From NCBI GenBank assembly GCA_017645785.1, contig JAGCNW010000027.1, positions 103,100 to 167,099 of the forward strand: a stretch of 64,000 nucleotides of DNA, given 5' to 3'. Position 1 is the first letter of the stretch, and each line of letters begins with the position of its first letter. The stretch is from Treponema sp. GTDB taxonomy: Bacteria; Spirochaetota; Spirochaetia; Treponematales; Treponemataceae. Made by a program: the position numbers and the translations under genes. Below are positions 29,682 through 38,416 of the stretch, one piece after another. The notes below the pieces were generated by a model, which did no database searches, had not been told where the DNA came from, and saw only the letters and a program-made list of their open reading frames with translations.

Positions 29682-31550
29682 TTAAGCGCTGTCGATGATT
29701 CGCAAAATATCCTCGCCAAATTTCTTTGCCTTTAACTCGCCGATGCCGCTTATCGACAAGAGGCCGCGCGCGTCTGACGGCTTTTGGTTGGCAATCTCGA
29801 TCAATGTTTTGTCGTTGAATATAAAGTATGGAGGAACGTTTTCTTCTTCCGCAAGTTTTTTCCGCCAAGCCTTTAGGCGGTCAAAAAATTCTTGCGTTTG
29901 CGCGTCGTCTTTTAACTCGGCCTTTTTGTGGAGAACCGCTTTCTTTTTTGGAAGCGCGAGCGAAGCCTTCTTTTGTTGGTCAAAGTTTATTCGCACTGGA
30001 AGTTCTATCTTGTCGCGGTTTTGCAATAGTTCCCTCCCAAGCGAAGTGACTTTTACGATGTTGTATTCGCCGACGCGGTCGATCAGTCCCGCGCTTTGCA
30101 TCGCGTCCACAAGCTCGAACCAAGCCTGCTTTGAAAGTTCCGTTCCGATTCCCCACGTGCTTAAAAAATTATGGTTGAATTTTTTTATTTTTTCGTTGCG
30201 GGAACCAAGCAAAATGTCGATGATGTGGGTCGCGCCAAAGCGTTGGTCCACGCGGTAGACGCAAGACAAAAATTTTTGCGCGGGCACAGTCACGTCTTTT
30301 AGCGGAAGGCCGCCGGATTCGCAAATGTCGCAGCAGGGCGCGGCATTTTGGTCTTGCGTTCCGTTTTGGTTATGGCCATCCGTGGGCGGCGTGTATTCTT
30401 CCCCAAAATAGTTCAGTAAAAATTTGCGGCGGCAAGTTCGGCATTGCGCGTAGTCTATCATCGCCTGCAAAAGTTTTTCGGCCTTGAATGATTCGTCGTC
30501 GCTTTTATCCTTAAAGAAAAACCTTATGCGGTGAATGTCGCCCGCGCTGTAAAGCAAGAGCGCCTCGCTTGCAAGTCCGTCGCGGCCCGCGCGTCCGATT
30601 TCTTGGTAATACTCTTCGATAGATTTTGGAAGCGCGTAGTGAATGACAAAACGCACGTCGGGCTTGTTGATTCCCATTCCAAAAGCGACCGTGGCCACGA
30701 TTACGTCAACTTGGCTTTTGATGAATTTGTTTTGGTGGTCGGCCCGCTCCTCGTCGCTGAGGCCCGCATGGTAGGCCATCGCGCTTATTCCCCGCGCTTG
30801 CAGTTCCTTTGTGATGGAGTCAACTTCTTTGCGCGAAAGGCAGTAAACGATTCCGCTTTGCTCTTTATGCTCCTGCAAAAAATCCACGATTTGCCCAATG
30901 CCGTCCGTCCTGGGCTGAACGTTCAAAAAAATGTTCGCGCGGTTAAAGCTTGAAACAAGGACCGCCGGCTTCTTCAACTTTAAATTTTTAACGATGTCGG
31001 CCTGGACTTGCTTTGTCGCCGTGGCGGTCAAGGCGAGGCAAACCGCGTCCTTAAACCTGTTCCTAAAGGCCGCGATTTCCATGTAGTCGGGCCTAAAGTC
31101 GTGGCCCCATTCGCTTATGCAATGCGCCTCGTCAATCGTCACGCAGCTTACAGGAACGTCGGCTTCGCTCAAAATGCTTTTGACGCGCTCGGTTGCCAAG
31201 CCCTCAGGCGAAACGTAAAGAAGCTTTGTCTCGCCGCTCTTTATCGCGCGGACTGTTTTTTTGTATTCTTCCAAAGTCAGGGTGGAATTTAAAAAGGCAG
31301 CGTCGACGCCGTTTTCCAAAAGCGCGCCCACCTGGTCTTGCATAAGCGAGATGAGCGGCGACACTACGACCGTGATGCCTTCAAAAATCAGCGCGGGGAT
31401 TTGGTAGCACAAAGACTTTCCGCCGCCGGTTGGCATCACCGCCAGCGTGTCGCGGCCCGACAAAACGTTGTCGATAATTTCCCTTTGCCCCGGCCTGAAT
31501 TTGTCGTAGCCAAAAACGCTTTTTAGAATTTGCTCTGGGCTTTTTGCCAT
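29682..31550 (-). CDS. recQ: RecQ ATP-dependent DNA helicase
   Basis: The 622-residue protein has all RecQ parts: motif 0 FGYDKFRPGQREII, Walker A MPTGGGKSLCYQ, DEAH box TIDEAHCISEWGHDFRP, helicase motif VI QEIGRAGRDG, the zinc site CRTCRRKFLLNYFGE...CCDICESGG, RQC winged helix and a C-terminal HRDC domain ending in ISGIGELKAKKFGEDIL. It unwinds DNA at 3' overhangs during repair. The loop between the zinc-ligand halves is expanded by about 17 residues including GTQDQNAAP, the micro-repeat seen in other genes. I start at MAKSPEQ; an upstream in-frame TTG is less likely. Confidence 0.95.
   Translation of the reverse strand: MAKSPEQILKSVFGYDKFRPGQREIIDNVLSGRDTLAVMPTGGGKSLCYQIPALIFEGITVVVSPLISLMQDQVGALLENGVDAAFLNSTLTLEEYKKTVRAIKSGETKLLYVSPEGLATERVKSILSEADVPVSCVTIDEAHCISEWGHDFRPDYMEIAAFRNRFKDAVCLALTATATKQVQADIVKNLKLKKPAVLVSSFNRANIFLNVQPRTDGIGQIVDFLQEHKEQSGIVYCLSRKEVDSITKELQARGISAMAYHAGLSDEERADHQNKFIKSQVDVIVATVAFGMGINKPDVRFVIHYALPKSIEEYYQEIGRAGRDGLASEALLLYSAGDIHRIRFFFKDKSDDESFKAEKLLQAMIDYAQCRTCRRKFLLNYFGEEYTPPTDGHNQNGTQDQNAAPCCDICESGGLPLKDVTVPAQKFLSCVYRVDQRFGATHIIDILLGSRNEKIKKFNHNFLSTWGIGTELSKQAWFELVDAMQSAGLIDRVGEYNIVKVTSLGRELLQNRDKIELPVRINFDQQKKASLALPKKKAVLHKKAELKDDAQTQEFFDRLKAWRKKLAEEENVPPYFIFNDKTLIEIANQKPSDARGLLSISGIGELKAKKFGEDILRIIDSA
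30338..30372 (-). repeat. CAAGACCAAAA micro-repeat in the RecQ zinc loop
   Basis: Minus strand GGAACGCAAGACCAAAATGC, followed by CGCGCC, encodes GTQDQNAAP between two zinc-ligand Cys clusters. Confidence 0.6.
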
Positions 31551-31605
31551 AAGCAAAGGATACTATATTTTGTAAAAAAAATCGACTGGGCGGCGTCAAA
31601 AAAAT

Positions 31606-31634
31606 TTGACAAAATTAAAATTCCATGTTATCGT
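31606..31634 (+). promoter_or_regulatory. TTGACA-17-TATCGT promoter
   Basis: TTGACA (31606-31611) and TATCGT (31629-31634) are 17 bases apart, upstream of the lipoprotein gene, whose ATG is preceded by GGAGGGAG. Confidence 0.55.
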
Positions 31635-31686
31635 AACTAAACGCAGTTAAAAATGTTTATAAGATAACTTCTTCGGAGGGAGTTTT

Positions 31687-33564
31687 ATGAACAAACGCTA
31701 TTCTTTTCTTGGAGCCGTGCTTGTGGTTTTTGCCGCATTGCTCTGCTCTTGCTCTAATTCAAGCAATACTTCTTCTTATTGGTATGGAACGCCAACTGGT
31801 TTTCCGAATGGAAATCCCACGGGCGGAACGCAAGATGGAAATTCCGCCGCCGCTCCCACCACTTCTACAACGCTGAATGTTGACTACGGCGAGAACGCCA
31901 CTCTTGCCGCCGTGGCTTGGACGCAAACAGTTTACATCGATTTGACCAATTCCAAATATTCGACAGACAATTCAGCTTGGAACGTAATTTCAACCGACAG
32001 CGCGAATCCTTCCGCCGTCGTGACAAATGTTACTATTTACAACGATTCCGGCTACATAAAAATTAACACGTCAGGCACGACCGACCCGCTGCAATTCGTT
32101 TTGTCGGGAACGCTTTCCTCCGGCGAAATGTTTTTCGCCAACAAAAAGGATTCCGTCATCGGCATTTATATGAACGGCGTCTCGATCGCGAGCGGAAATT
32201 ACCCCTGCGTTGAGTTCGACAAAAAAGGAACGGTCTACCTTGTCCTTAGCGGCGCAAACGCGCTCACCGATGGAAGAAAATACGGAAAGGCTTACAGCGC
32301 CGAACATTCGACTGTTGCGGGTTATATTGAAAACGCAAGCGAGTCAAAAGGAACCTTTCACGTCAAGGGCAGCCTTAATATAAGCGCCTCCACCGGCGCA
32401 AGCGAAGCTACGCTCACCGTGACAGAGAACTACAAGCACGGAATTTATGCCAGCGATAAAATCAATTTTTACGGCGGCGTTGTCACAGTCAATTCTACAG
32501 GGCGGAACGGCTTTCAATGCAAGAATGCATTTAACATGTTTGGCGGAACGGCAATCGTTTACGGAAGCGGAGCTCATACCAACAACGAAAGCCGCGGCAT
32601 CGTGGTTGAAGGCGACGACACCGGCGACACAGACGGACTTGGATATTTCAATATGACAGGCGGCGCGGTCAACATAAAAACCGTGAGCAAAGGCATCACC
32701 GCAAAATGGGATTCTGACGACGCTTCCGCAAGCCCGACTTGCACGGTAAACCCCGTCGTCACAATCAGCGGCGGAAAAATAAACATCGTCACTTACGGAA
32801 CGCCAAAAGAAGAAGCCTCGACCGCCTCTTCGTTCACTGACGCTGACGGCGAAACTGTTTCGGAAAAAATAAAGTGTTCGCCGGAAGGAATCGAAGGCAA
32901 GGCCGGCGTGACGATTACAGGCGGAACGCTGAACATCACTACGACCGACGACTGCATTAACGCAAGCAGCGGCGCGATAGAAATTTCAGATGGAACGATT
33001 TATGCCTATTCAAGCGCAAACGATTGCATCGACTCCAACGGAACTCTTACGATTAGCGGCGGAACGATTGTCGCGCTCACGGCCACAACGCCGGAGTGCG
33101 CCTTTGACTGCGACCAAAACACATTTGCGATTACAGGCGGAACTCTAATCGGAATCGGAACAAGCAACTACTCGGCGCCAACCGCGAGCGCTTGCGGCCA
33201 AAGCGTCATTGTCGTGAGCGGAAACTATCTTGGCTCTGTTGGAACGACATTCGCGCTAAAGGACTCGAGCGGAGCCGCAGCCTTTGCTTTTGAGATTCCG
33301 TCTGCCATATACAATTCTATGTCTTCAAATCTTATCGCGGTTTTTTCTTCGTCAAGCATCGCGGCTGGAACAAGCTATAGCCTTTGCTCGGGCGTGACTG
33401 CGAGCGGCGGAACAAAGTTTAACGGCTTGTACACAACGCTCCCGACAGTAAGCGGCGGCAGCGCAACGATAAGCGGCGTTTCAACTTCTACAGGTTCGTT
33501 GGTTTATACAAAGAGCGACGCGACAAGCGGCGGCGGCCAACCGGGAGGAACTCCGCCCAATTGA
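31687..33564 (+). CDS. Cthe_2159-like carbohydrate-binding beta-helix lipoprotein
   Basis: The 625-residue product has a lipoprotein signal with Cys at residue 22 (ALLCSCSNSS) and a low-complexity Gly/Thr/Asn spacer. The mature part has features of the Cthe_2159 family: GDN-like strands, GIYASDKINFYGG, GIVVEGDDTGD, SPEGIEGKAGVTITGGTLNI and DDCINASSGAIEISDG, ending in NDCIDSNGTLTISGGTIVAL. These Asp/Gly-rich rungs form a calcium-binding parallel beta-helix that binds acidic plant polysaccharides in the characterised clostridial member. A surface polysaccharide-binding role is inferred. The spacer includes GGTQDGNSAAAP, close to the coding micro-repeat. Confidence 0.8.
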   Translation: MNKRYSFLGAVLVVFAALLCSCSNSSNTSSYWYGTPTGFPNGNPTGGTQDGNSAAAPTTSTTLNVDYGENATLAAVAWTQTVYIDLTNSKYSTDNSAWNVISTDSANPSAVVTNVTIYNDSGYIKINTSGTTDPLQFVLSGTLSSGEMFFANKKDSVIGIYMNGVSIASGNYPCVEFDKKGTVYLVLSGANALTDGRKYGKAYSAEHSTVAGYIENASESKGTFHVKGSLNISASTGASEATLTVTENYKHGIYASDKINFYGGVVTVNSTGRNGFQCKNAFNMFGGTAIVYGSGAHTNNESRGIVVEGDDTGDTDGLGYFNMTGGAVNIKTVSKGITAKWDSDDASASPTCTVNPVVTISGGKINIVTYGTPKEEASTASSFTDADGETVSEKIKCSPEGIEGKAGVTITGGTLNITTTDDCINASSGAIEISDGTIYAYSSANDCIDSNGTLTISGGTIVALTATTPECAFDCDQNTFAITGGTLIGIGTSNYSAPTASACGQSVIVVSGNYLGSVGTTFALKDSSGAAAFAFEIPSAIYNSMSSNLIAVFSSSSIAAGTSYSLCSGVTASGGTKFNGLYTTLPTVSGGSATISGVSTSTGSLVYTKSDATSGGGQPGGTPPN

Positions 33565-33590
33565 CCACGCTTATTCGCGCTTGACCGTTC

Positions 33591-34280
33591 CTACTGAAAC
33601 GAAAACTTTACAAGGTTGCCTGTTTTCTTTAGTTTTTTTCCGAGCGCGTTAAAGTCAACGTCGCCCGCGTTCGCCAAAATTTCAACTTTAAATTTTTCGT
33701 CTTCAAAAGAGTTGGAATAGTTTACGTCGCGGATGATGATTCCGTTTGATTCCAAAACATTCTTTATGTCGGCGATGTCAGCGTCGTCGTCGGCGTAAGT
33801 CAAGTTTATCGTTTTGATTTTTGACGCTGGGAAGAAGGCTTTTTCGATTCTCTTAAAAATTGGAAGGGTGACTAAAATCAGCGCGAAGAGAACGATTGAC
33901 GGAACGTAAAGGCCGTAGCCTACCGAAAGGCCCAGCGCCGCCGCAGTCCAAATAATCGCCGCCGTGGTGATGCCCTTGATGTTAAGGCCTTGGTGCATGA
34001 TTACGCCGCCGCCCAAAAATCCGATGCCGGTGACAACGCCGGCGGCGATGCGCGTCGGGTCGCCCAAAGCCTCGGCGGGATTTTCCGCGCCGTAATGGGA
34101 AAGAATTCCCAGCAAGGCGCAGGAAGTGGTTATCAAGAGCATTGTGCGGATTCCGATGGCGTGCAAGTGGTTGCGGCGCTCGATTCCCAAAACGATTCCA
34201 AAAAGCGCGCTAAGGAAAATCTTCGCGCAAGAGGACCAAATAAAACTGTCTTCAAAAATTTCTTCGATAATGTCTTCCAT
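33591..34280 (-). CDS. MgtC/SapB family membrane protein
   Basis: The 229-residue protein has four or five N-terminal membrane segments with the family motifs ALFGIVLGIERR, GIRTMLLITTSCALLG and GIGFLGGGVIMHQG, followed by AAIIWTAAALGLSVGYG. The last 75 residues are a soluble ACT-like domain (KTINLTYADDDADIADIKNV). MgtC proteins modulate the F-ATPase or magnesium homeostasis in the inner membrane. GGAGCGCGCG precedes the ATG. It follows the next upstream minus-strand gene by 17 bases, so both may share a transcript. Confidence 0.88.
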   Translation of the reverse strand: MEDIIEEIFEDSFIWSSCAKIFLSALFGIVLGIERRNHLHAIGIRTMLLITTSCALLGILSHYGAENPAEALGDPTRIAAGVVTGIGFLGGGVIMHQGLNIKGITTAAIIWTAAALGLSVGYGLYVPSIVLFALILVTLPIFKRIEKAFFPASKIKTINLTYADDDADIADIKNVLESNGIIIRDVNYSNSFEDEKFKVEILANAGDVDFNALGKKLKKTGNLVKFSFQ

Positions 34281-34297
34281 CGCGCGCTCCTTTTTTT

Positions 34298-35059
34298 TTA
34301 GCGGAAAAGCGCAAAGCCGGGACCCTTTGCTCCGGCCTTGATCCAGTTCATGCTTTGCTTTAGCGAAAGTTTGCTCTTAAGCTTGTCAACTTCGTCCATG
34401 TAGGAACAAATCCATTCGCTTAGTGTTCGGTCGCGCTTGGCAACCTCAATGTTTTGGTCGCCTTGGGCCAGCAATACCGTTACGTATTCGCGGCCTCCGT
34501 AAATCGCGGCGATGTTTTCAGCAAAGGCTTTGAAGGCAGCCGCGGCCGCCGCGACGAATGGTCCGGATGCCATCGGTGTGGAAGCCCTAAGCGCTCCGTT
34601 TTTGCTTACGTCGCATTCGCTGGCGCAAGTCTTTATCAAAAAGGCAAGCTTTGGCGCGGCCGCTTTTTCTTCTTCCAAGCCGCTTCCCATGCTGTATTTT
34701 TTTTCGTAGCGGCCAAGAATTTCCAAGACCAAGTATTGGTAGCCCAAAATCATTTCGTCAATGCTTTCAGAACATTCTTGCGGAGTGAGCAAGTTGAATT
34801 TTGTGGCGTAGTAGCCTTCGTCAAAATACAAGACCGCTTCGTCGATTTTTCCAAATTCGGTCTCCGCGTCCAAAACCAAGGAACGGGCGCTTATGGGCGA
34901 TGTTCTTGTCCATTCAAAGGCGCTGGTGTTTGGGGTTGACGCGGGCTTGGAGCCTTTGGGCGCCGTGACGGCCACGCTTCTCATTTTTACTTCGGCTCCG
35001 TCCACAAAGTCGGCGCCGTCGGGCAGGTTTTTGCCCGCAATCAAAATTGTTTTGCTCAT
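34298..35059 (-). CDS. Cytoplasmic protein of unknown function
   Basis: The 253-residue product starts MSKTILIAGKNLPDG, which looks like a nucleotide-binding strand-loop, but no full Rossmann GxGxxG follows. Later segments (AVLYFDEGYYATKFNLL, MILGYQYLVLEILGRYEKKY, a long Ala-rich helix, KSKLSLKQSMNWIKAGAKG) suggest a short-chain-dehydrogenase-like remnant without the YxxxK pair; I do not assign a function. The Met at 35059 is preferred because TATAAT ends seven bases before it; the Met three codons upstream overlaps that box. Confidence 0.6.
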   Translation of the reverse strand: MSKTILIAGKNLPDGADFVDGAEVKMRSVAVTAPKGSKPASTPNTSAFEWTRTSPISARSLVLDAETEFGKIDEAVLYFDEGYYATKFNLLTPQECSESIDEMILGYQYLVLEILGRYEKKYSMGSGLEEEKAAAPKLAFLIKTCASECDVSKNGALRASTPMASGPFVAAAAAAFKAFAENIAAIYGGREYVTVLLAQGDQNIEVAKRDRTLSEWICSYMDEVDKLKSKLSLKQSMNWIKAGAKGPGFALFR

Positions 35060-35088
35060 ATCTATCATTATACCACGCTTCGCGTGGT
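35060..35088 (-). promoter_or_regulatory. TATAAT abutting the ATG, with a CCACGC/GCGTGG hairpin upstream
   Basis: Minus strand TATAAT (35072-35067) is seven bases before the ATG at 35059. CCACGCGAAGCGTGG immediately upstream can form a cruciform between the -35 and -10 positions. Confidence 0.55.
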
Positions 35089-35158
35089 TTTGCTAGTGGA
35101 AATATCTATTGCCCGCTCGCGCGGGCTACTGGCAATAGCATAAAAATGCGTTTTGCGC

Positions 35159-35171
35159 TACAATAGACGGC
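35159..35171 (+). promoter_or_regulatory. TACAAT abutting the symporter ATG
   Basis: TACAAT (35159-35164) is followed after seven bases by the ATG at 35172 with no ribosome site. The -35 region is not consensus. Confidence 0.5.
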
Positions 35172-36389
35172 ATGAAACTTTGGTTAAAATATTTGATCGG
35201 CGCCGCGCTGGGCTTGGCCGCCGCCTTGATTTTGCCGCTTGACTCTTTGCAGGGAGCGGCCGCTCTTTCGTTCATTACGGACATAATCGTTCGCATCGGG
35301 CGCTACACCCTTTTGCCGCTCTTGTTTTTTTCCGGCATTATGGCTGTGGTCAGAATGCGCGAGGACGGCTTGCTAGTCCGCGCCTCCCTTTGGACTTTTG
35401 GCGTGATCGCGCTTTCGTCACTTTTGCTTACCGCGCTTGGATTCATTTCCATCGTAATCGTCCGCCTTCCCCGCATTCCGATCACAACAGAGCGCGCGGT
35501 GGAATTGTCCACGCTCAACCTAAAAGAATTTTGCCGGATGATTTTCCCCAATTCCGCCTTTGAGTCTTTGACCCAGGGCTCCTTCTTGCTTCCGGCCTTT
35601 CTCTTTGCCGTCATCATCGGAATCGGCTGCTGCATGGAACATTCCAACATCAAGCCAGTTCTTTCTTTGGCAGACGCCCTTAGCGAATTGTTCTACAACG
35701 TTACGGTAATTTTTACGGAACTGTTCTCGGCGGGAATCGTCTTTGTAATGTGCAGCTGGGCCATCCAGTTCCGCGACGTTTTGAAGAGCGGAGTCTTTAC
35801 GCCCTTGATTGTAATGCTTGCGATTGACTTTGTGATTTTGGTCGGCGTTATATATCCCCTTTTGGTCGTTTCGATTTGCCGCAACGGAAAGCCCCTTAAG
35901 GTTTTGCGCGCTTCGATCCCGCCGTTTTTGGTTGCCTTCCTTTCGGGCGACACCAACTTGGCGCTTCCAATCGAAATCCGCTTGGGAAAAGAAACTTTGG
36001 GAATCCGCCAGCGGGTCAACGGCTTTGCCTTTCCGCTCTTTTCGATTTTCGCGCGCGGCGGAACGGCTTTGGTTTCGATAATCAGCTTTGTCGTAATCTG
36101 GAGATCCTACTCAACATTGAACATCGAGTTCTTTGACATGCTGGCGATTTCTATGACGGCCTTCTTGCTTTCATTTGTAATGGGAAATCTTCCTGTAGGC
36201 GGAACCTTTGTAACGCTTACAATCTTGTGTTCGATTTTTGGACGCGGAATGGAAACCGGCTACTTGCTCTTGAAGCCGGCCGCCGTAATCATCGGCTCAT
36301 TCTCGGCGCTCTTTGACGCGGCCACGGTAATGTTCGGCTGCTACATCGTAGCAAACAACACCCGCACGATTGAACGCCACAGGGCTTAA
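35172..36389 (+). CDS. Dicarboxylate/amino acid:cation symporter (DAACS family)
   Basis: The 405-residue inner-membrane protein shows the DAACS plan: eight membrane helices and two hairpins. Visible are IVRIGRYTLLPLLFFSGIMA near the N-terminus, the first hairpin region FLSGDTNLALPIEIRLGKE, the later VNGFAFPLFSIFARGGTAL (normally N-x-D/G-G-T), and GNLPVGGTFVTLTIL in the C-terminal binding hairpin. Substrate is glutamate/aspartate or C4-dicarboxylate with sodium or protons; the sequence does not decide. A palindromic repeat separates it from the convergent phosphodiesterase gene. Confidence 0.82.
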   Translation: MKLWLKYLIGAALGLAAALILPLDSLQGAAALSFITDIIVRIGRYTLLPLLFFSGIMAVVRMREDGLLVRASLWTFGVIALSSLLLTALGFISIVIVRLPRIPITTERAVELSTLNLKEFCRMIFPNSAFESLTQGSFLLPAFLFAVIIGIGCCMEHSNIKPVLSLADALSELFYNVTVIFTELFSAGIVFVMCSWAIQFRDVLKSGVFTPLIVMLAIDFVILVGVIYPLLVVSICRNGKPLKVLRASIPPFLVAFLSGDTNLALPIEIRLGKETLGIRQRVNGFAFPLFSIFARGGTALVSIISFVVIWRSYSTLNIEFFDMLAISMTAFLLSFVMGNLPVGGTFVTLTILCSIFGRGMETGYLLLKPAAVIIGSFSALFDAATVMFGCYIVANNTRTIERHRA

Positions 36390-36395
36390 AAAAAG

Positions 36396-36455
36396 ATTCC
36401 CGCGTCGGAGCGCGGGAATGACAGCGCTCGTGAGAGCGCAAGTAAATTATTTCCT
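36396..36455. repeat. Two-hairpin intergenic copy of the palindromic repeat
   Basis: GATTCCCGCGTCGGAGCGCG and GGAATGACA, then GCGCTCGTGAGAGCGC and AATTATTTCCTT, are the reverse-ordered modules of the copies inside the acetyltransferase gene (ATTCCCGCG hairpin, GTGA-loop hairpin, AATAATTTCCTT). It lies between two convergent genes. Confidence 0.75.
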
Positions 36456-38195
36456 TTATGAAATTTCTTCGGGCTCTCCGCTTTGTTGCGGAGCGTTGTC
36501 CCTAAAGTACTGCTTGTTCTTGTCCAAGAAAGCGTATGACGAAACAGGCTTTCCAAAGAAGAAGCCTTGGAACTTGTCCGGCCTGAGCTTGGAAAGAATC
36601 TCCACGTCGTTTTCGGACTCTATTCCTTCAAGGCAAACCTTCATTCCCAAGTCATGGGCCATGTTGATGATGTGCTCAATTACGCGCCTCTCGCTGTCGC
36701 CGTCTTTTCCCTTTACAGCCTTTTGAACAAAAGAGTAGTCCAACTTGAGCGTGTTGGCGTGCAAGTTTTGTATGTAGCGCAAGTTTGAGTAGCCTGTTCC
36801 AAAGTCGTCTATGTCAATGTTGATTCTAAGCTTGTGCAATTCGTCAAAGAGGCGCTGCAGCTCGTCGTGGTCGATGTAGCCGCTCTCGGTAATTTCGAGC
36901 GTGATGTTCTCCGGGTTGACCTTTGTCTTTTCGAGCGCGCACTGAACGTCAAAAAGGATGTCGCTGCGTTCAAGCTGAACGTAAGAAAGGTTCACGCTCA
37001 TGTGGAAGTTCTTGTCAAACTGGTTCCAAATGTGGCACTGGTTGAAGGCTTTCATCAAAATCCAGCGGCCTACGGGAGCCATAAGGCCGGTTTCTTCCAA
37101 AACAGGAATGACTTGGTTAGCCGGAATTTTTTCTGAGTTGGGCGGACCCCAGCGCAAAAGGGCCTCGGCGCCGATTACGTGAACTTTTTGTCCGCCGGTC
37201 TTGGGGTCAAATTCCGTCGCGTCAATGACTGGCTGGTAGTAAATCTCAAAGCCCCTAAAGTTGTCCTTGACGGATTCGCGAAGCTTTTCGTGCAAGTCCA
37301 AGCGGTTGATGTGCTTTGAATATTCCGAATTGTTAAAGAAGTACAAATTGTTCTTGCCGTTTTTCTTTCCCATCGAGAGGGAGAAGTCCGCTTTCTTTAT
37401 CAAGTCCTTGAGCTCGCTCATGTCGTTGATAAAGGCCACGATTCCGGCGGAAATTGTAAAGACTACAGAATAGTCCAAGTCAAACTCGATGTCGCCGATT
37501 CGGCGCTTGAGCGCTTGGTAAATGCCCTGCGCGTCGGTGGCCGTTCCGCCTCCGACATTGAGCATCGCTATTTTGTTTCCGCTTATTCTGTAGGCGCGGG
37601 TGTTTTCGATTTGGGCGTCGACGCAAGCCTTGGCCACGATGTTAAAAATGTTGTCGCCGACTTCAAGGCCAAAGTTGGAGTTGATGTGCTCCAAGCCTTC
37701 GATGCGGATGGCCAAGATAAAGCCGGACACGCTTCCTTGTTGGCGGCGAACAGCGTTGTAGTCAGAAATCATTTTGGCTTCCAAGGGAAGGCCGGTTATG
37801 TCGTCGCGCTTGCTGCTCTTAAGCTTGATTGTTCCCGTCAAAATGTTGAGGGCTGGAATGTACTTGGCTCGGATCGCGACCGGAACAAAGTTTCCGTCGG
37901 GAGTGGCAAAGCGGCATTCAACGATAAAATCGTTTGAGGATGTTTCGCCGTTCCTTAATTTTCTAAAGCAGTCAGACAAAAGGGCGCTGTCGTCAGGATG
38001 AACGATTGACGAAACTGTTTTGATCGCGTTTGAAAAATTCGACGAAGGAATTTTAATGTGCTTGACGCACTCGTCGCTTACGGAACAAGTGTCTTGCTTG
38101 AGGTCAGTTAAAAAAATAAAGTCATTCATGCCAGAATCTTTGACCGAGGCCGAAAAGATTTTTGGCTTGAAGATGTTTGTTTTATTGTCTTCCAT
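36456..38195 (-). CDS. c-di-GMP phosphodiesterase with PAS-like, degenerate GGDEF and EAL domains
   Basis: The 579-residue cytoplasmic protein has a PAS-like N-terminus, a GGDEF domain whose signature is replaced by SGNKI, and an intact EAL domain: IGAEALLRWG, HMSVNLSYVQLER, ITLEITESG, IDDFGTGYSNLRYIQ, LKLDYSFV, CLEGIESENDV and FQGFFFGKP. It should hydrolyse c-di-GMP, with the degenerate GGDEF possibly sensing GTP. It is divergent from a membrane diguanylate cyclase, separated by 221 bases, so opposing enzymes may be controlled from one region. TATAAT at 38217-38212 gives a short leader lacking a ribosome site. Confidence 0.88.
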   Translation of the reverse strand: MEDNKTNIFKPKIFSASVKDSGMNDFIFLTDLKQDTCSVSDECVKHIKIPSSNFSNAIKTVSSIVHPDDSALLSDCFRKLRNGETSSNDFIVECRFATPDGNFVPVAIRAKYIPALNILTGTIKLKSSKRDDITGLPLEAKMISDYNAVRRQQGSVSGFILAIRIEGLEHINSNFGLEVGDNIFNIVAKACVDAQIENTRAYRISGNKIAMLNVGGGTATDAQGIYQALKRRIGDIEFDLDYSVVFTISAGIVAFINDMSELKDLIKKADFSLSMGKKNGKNNLYFFNNSEYSKHINRLDLHEKLRESVKDNFRGFEIYYQPVIDATEFDPKTGGQKVHVIGAEALLRWGPPNSEKIPANQVIPVLEETGLMAPVGRWILMKAFNQCHIWNQFDKNFHMSVNLSYVQLERSDILFDVQCALEKTKVNPENITLEITESGYIDHDELQRLFDELHKLRINIDIDDFGTGYSNLRYIQNLHANTLKLDYSFVQKAVKGKDGDSERRVIEHIINMAHDLGMKVCLEGIESENDVEILSKLRPDKFQGFFFGKPVSSYAFLDKNKQYFRDNAPQQSGEPEEIS

Positions 38196-38416
38196 TTTTG
38201 TTATAAATTACATTATAGAGCATATTTTAAATAAACACAATCCATTTTGCGAAAAAAAACGATAATTTATTTTATAGAAAAAAAAACAGCGAAAATTCGC
38301 GAAATTTCCCGAAAATTCTTCCAAAACATTGATTTTTGCCCTTGCCGTTCCCCAAAATTTATCAAAAAGATTTACAAAAAGGCTTTTTTAGGCTATTATT
38401 ATAGGCAAGGTTTGTG
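38196..38416. other. AT-rich divergent region between phosphodiesterase and diguanylate cyclase
   Basis: The region is strongly AT-rich, with homopolymer A runs and a phased series GCGAAAATTCGCGAAATTTC followed by CCGAAAATTC near 38290-38325. The spacing of about 10 bases suggests intrinsic curvature or a regulator-binding cluster. No gene is seen. Confidence 0.5.
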
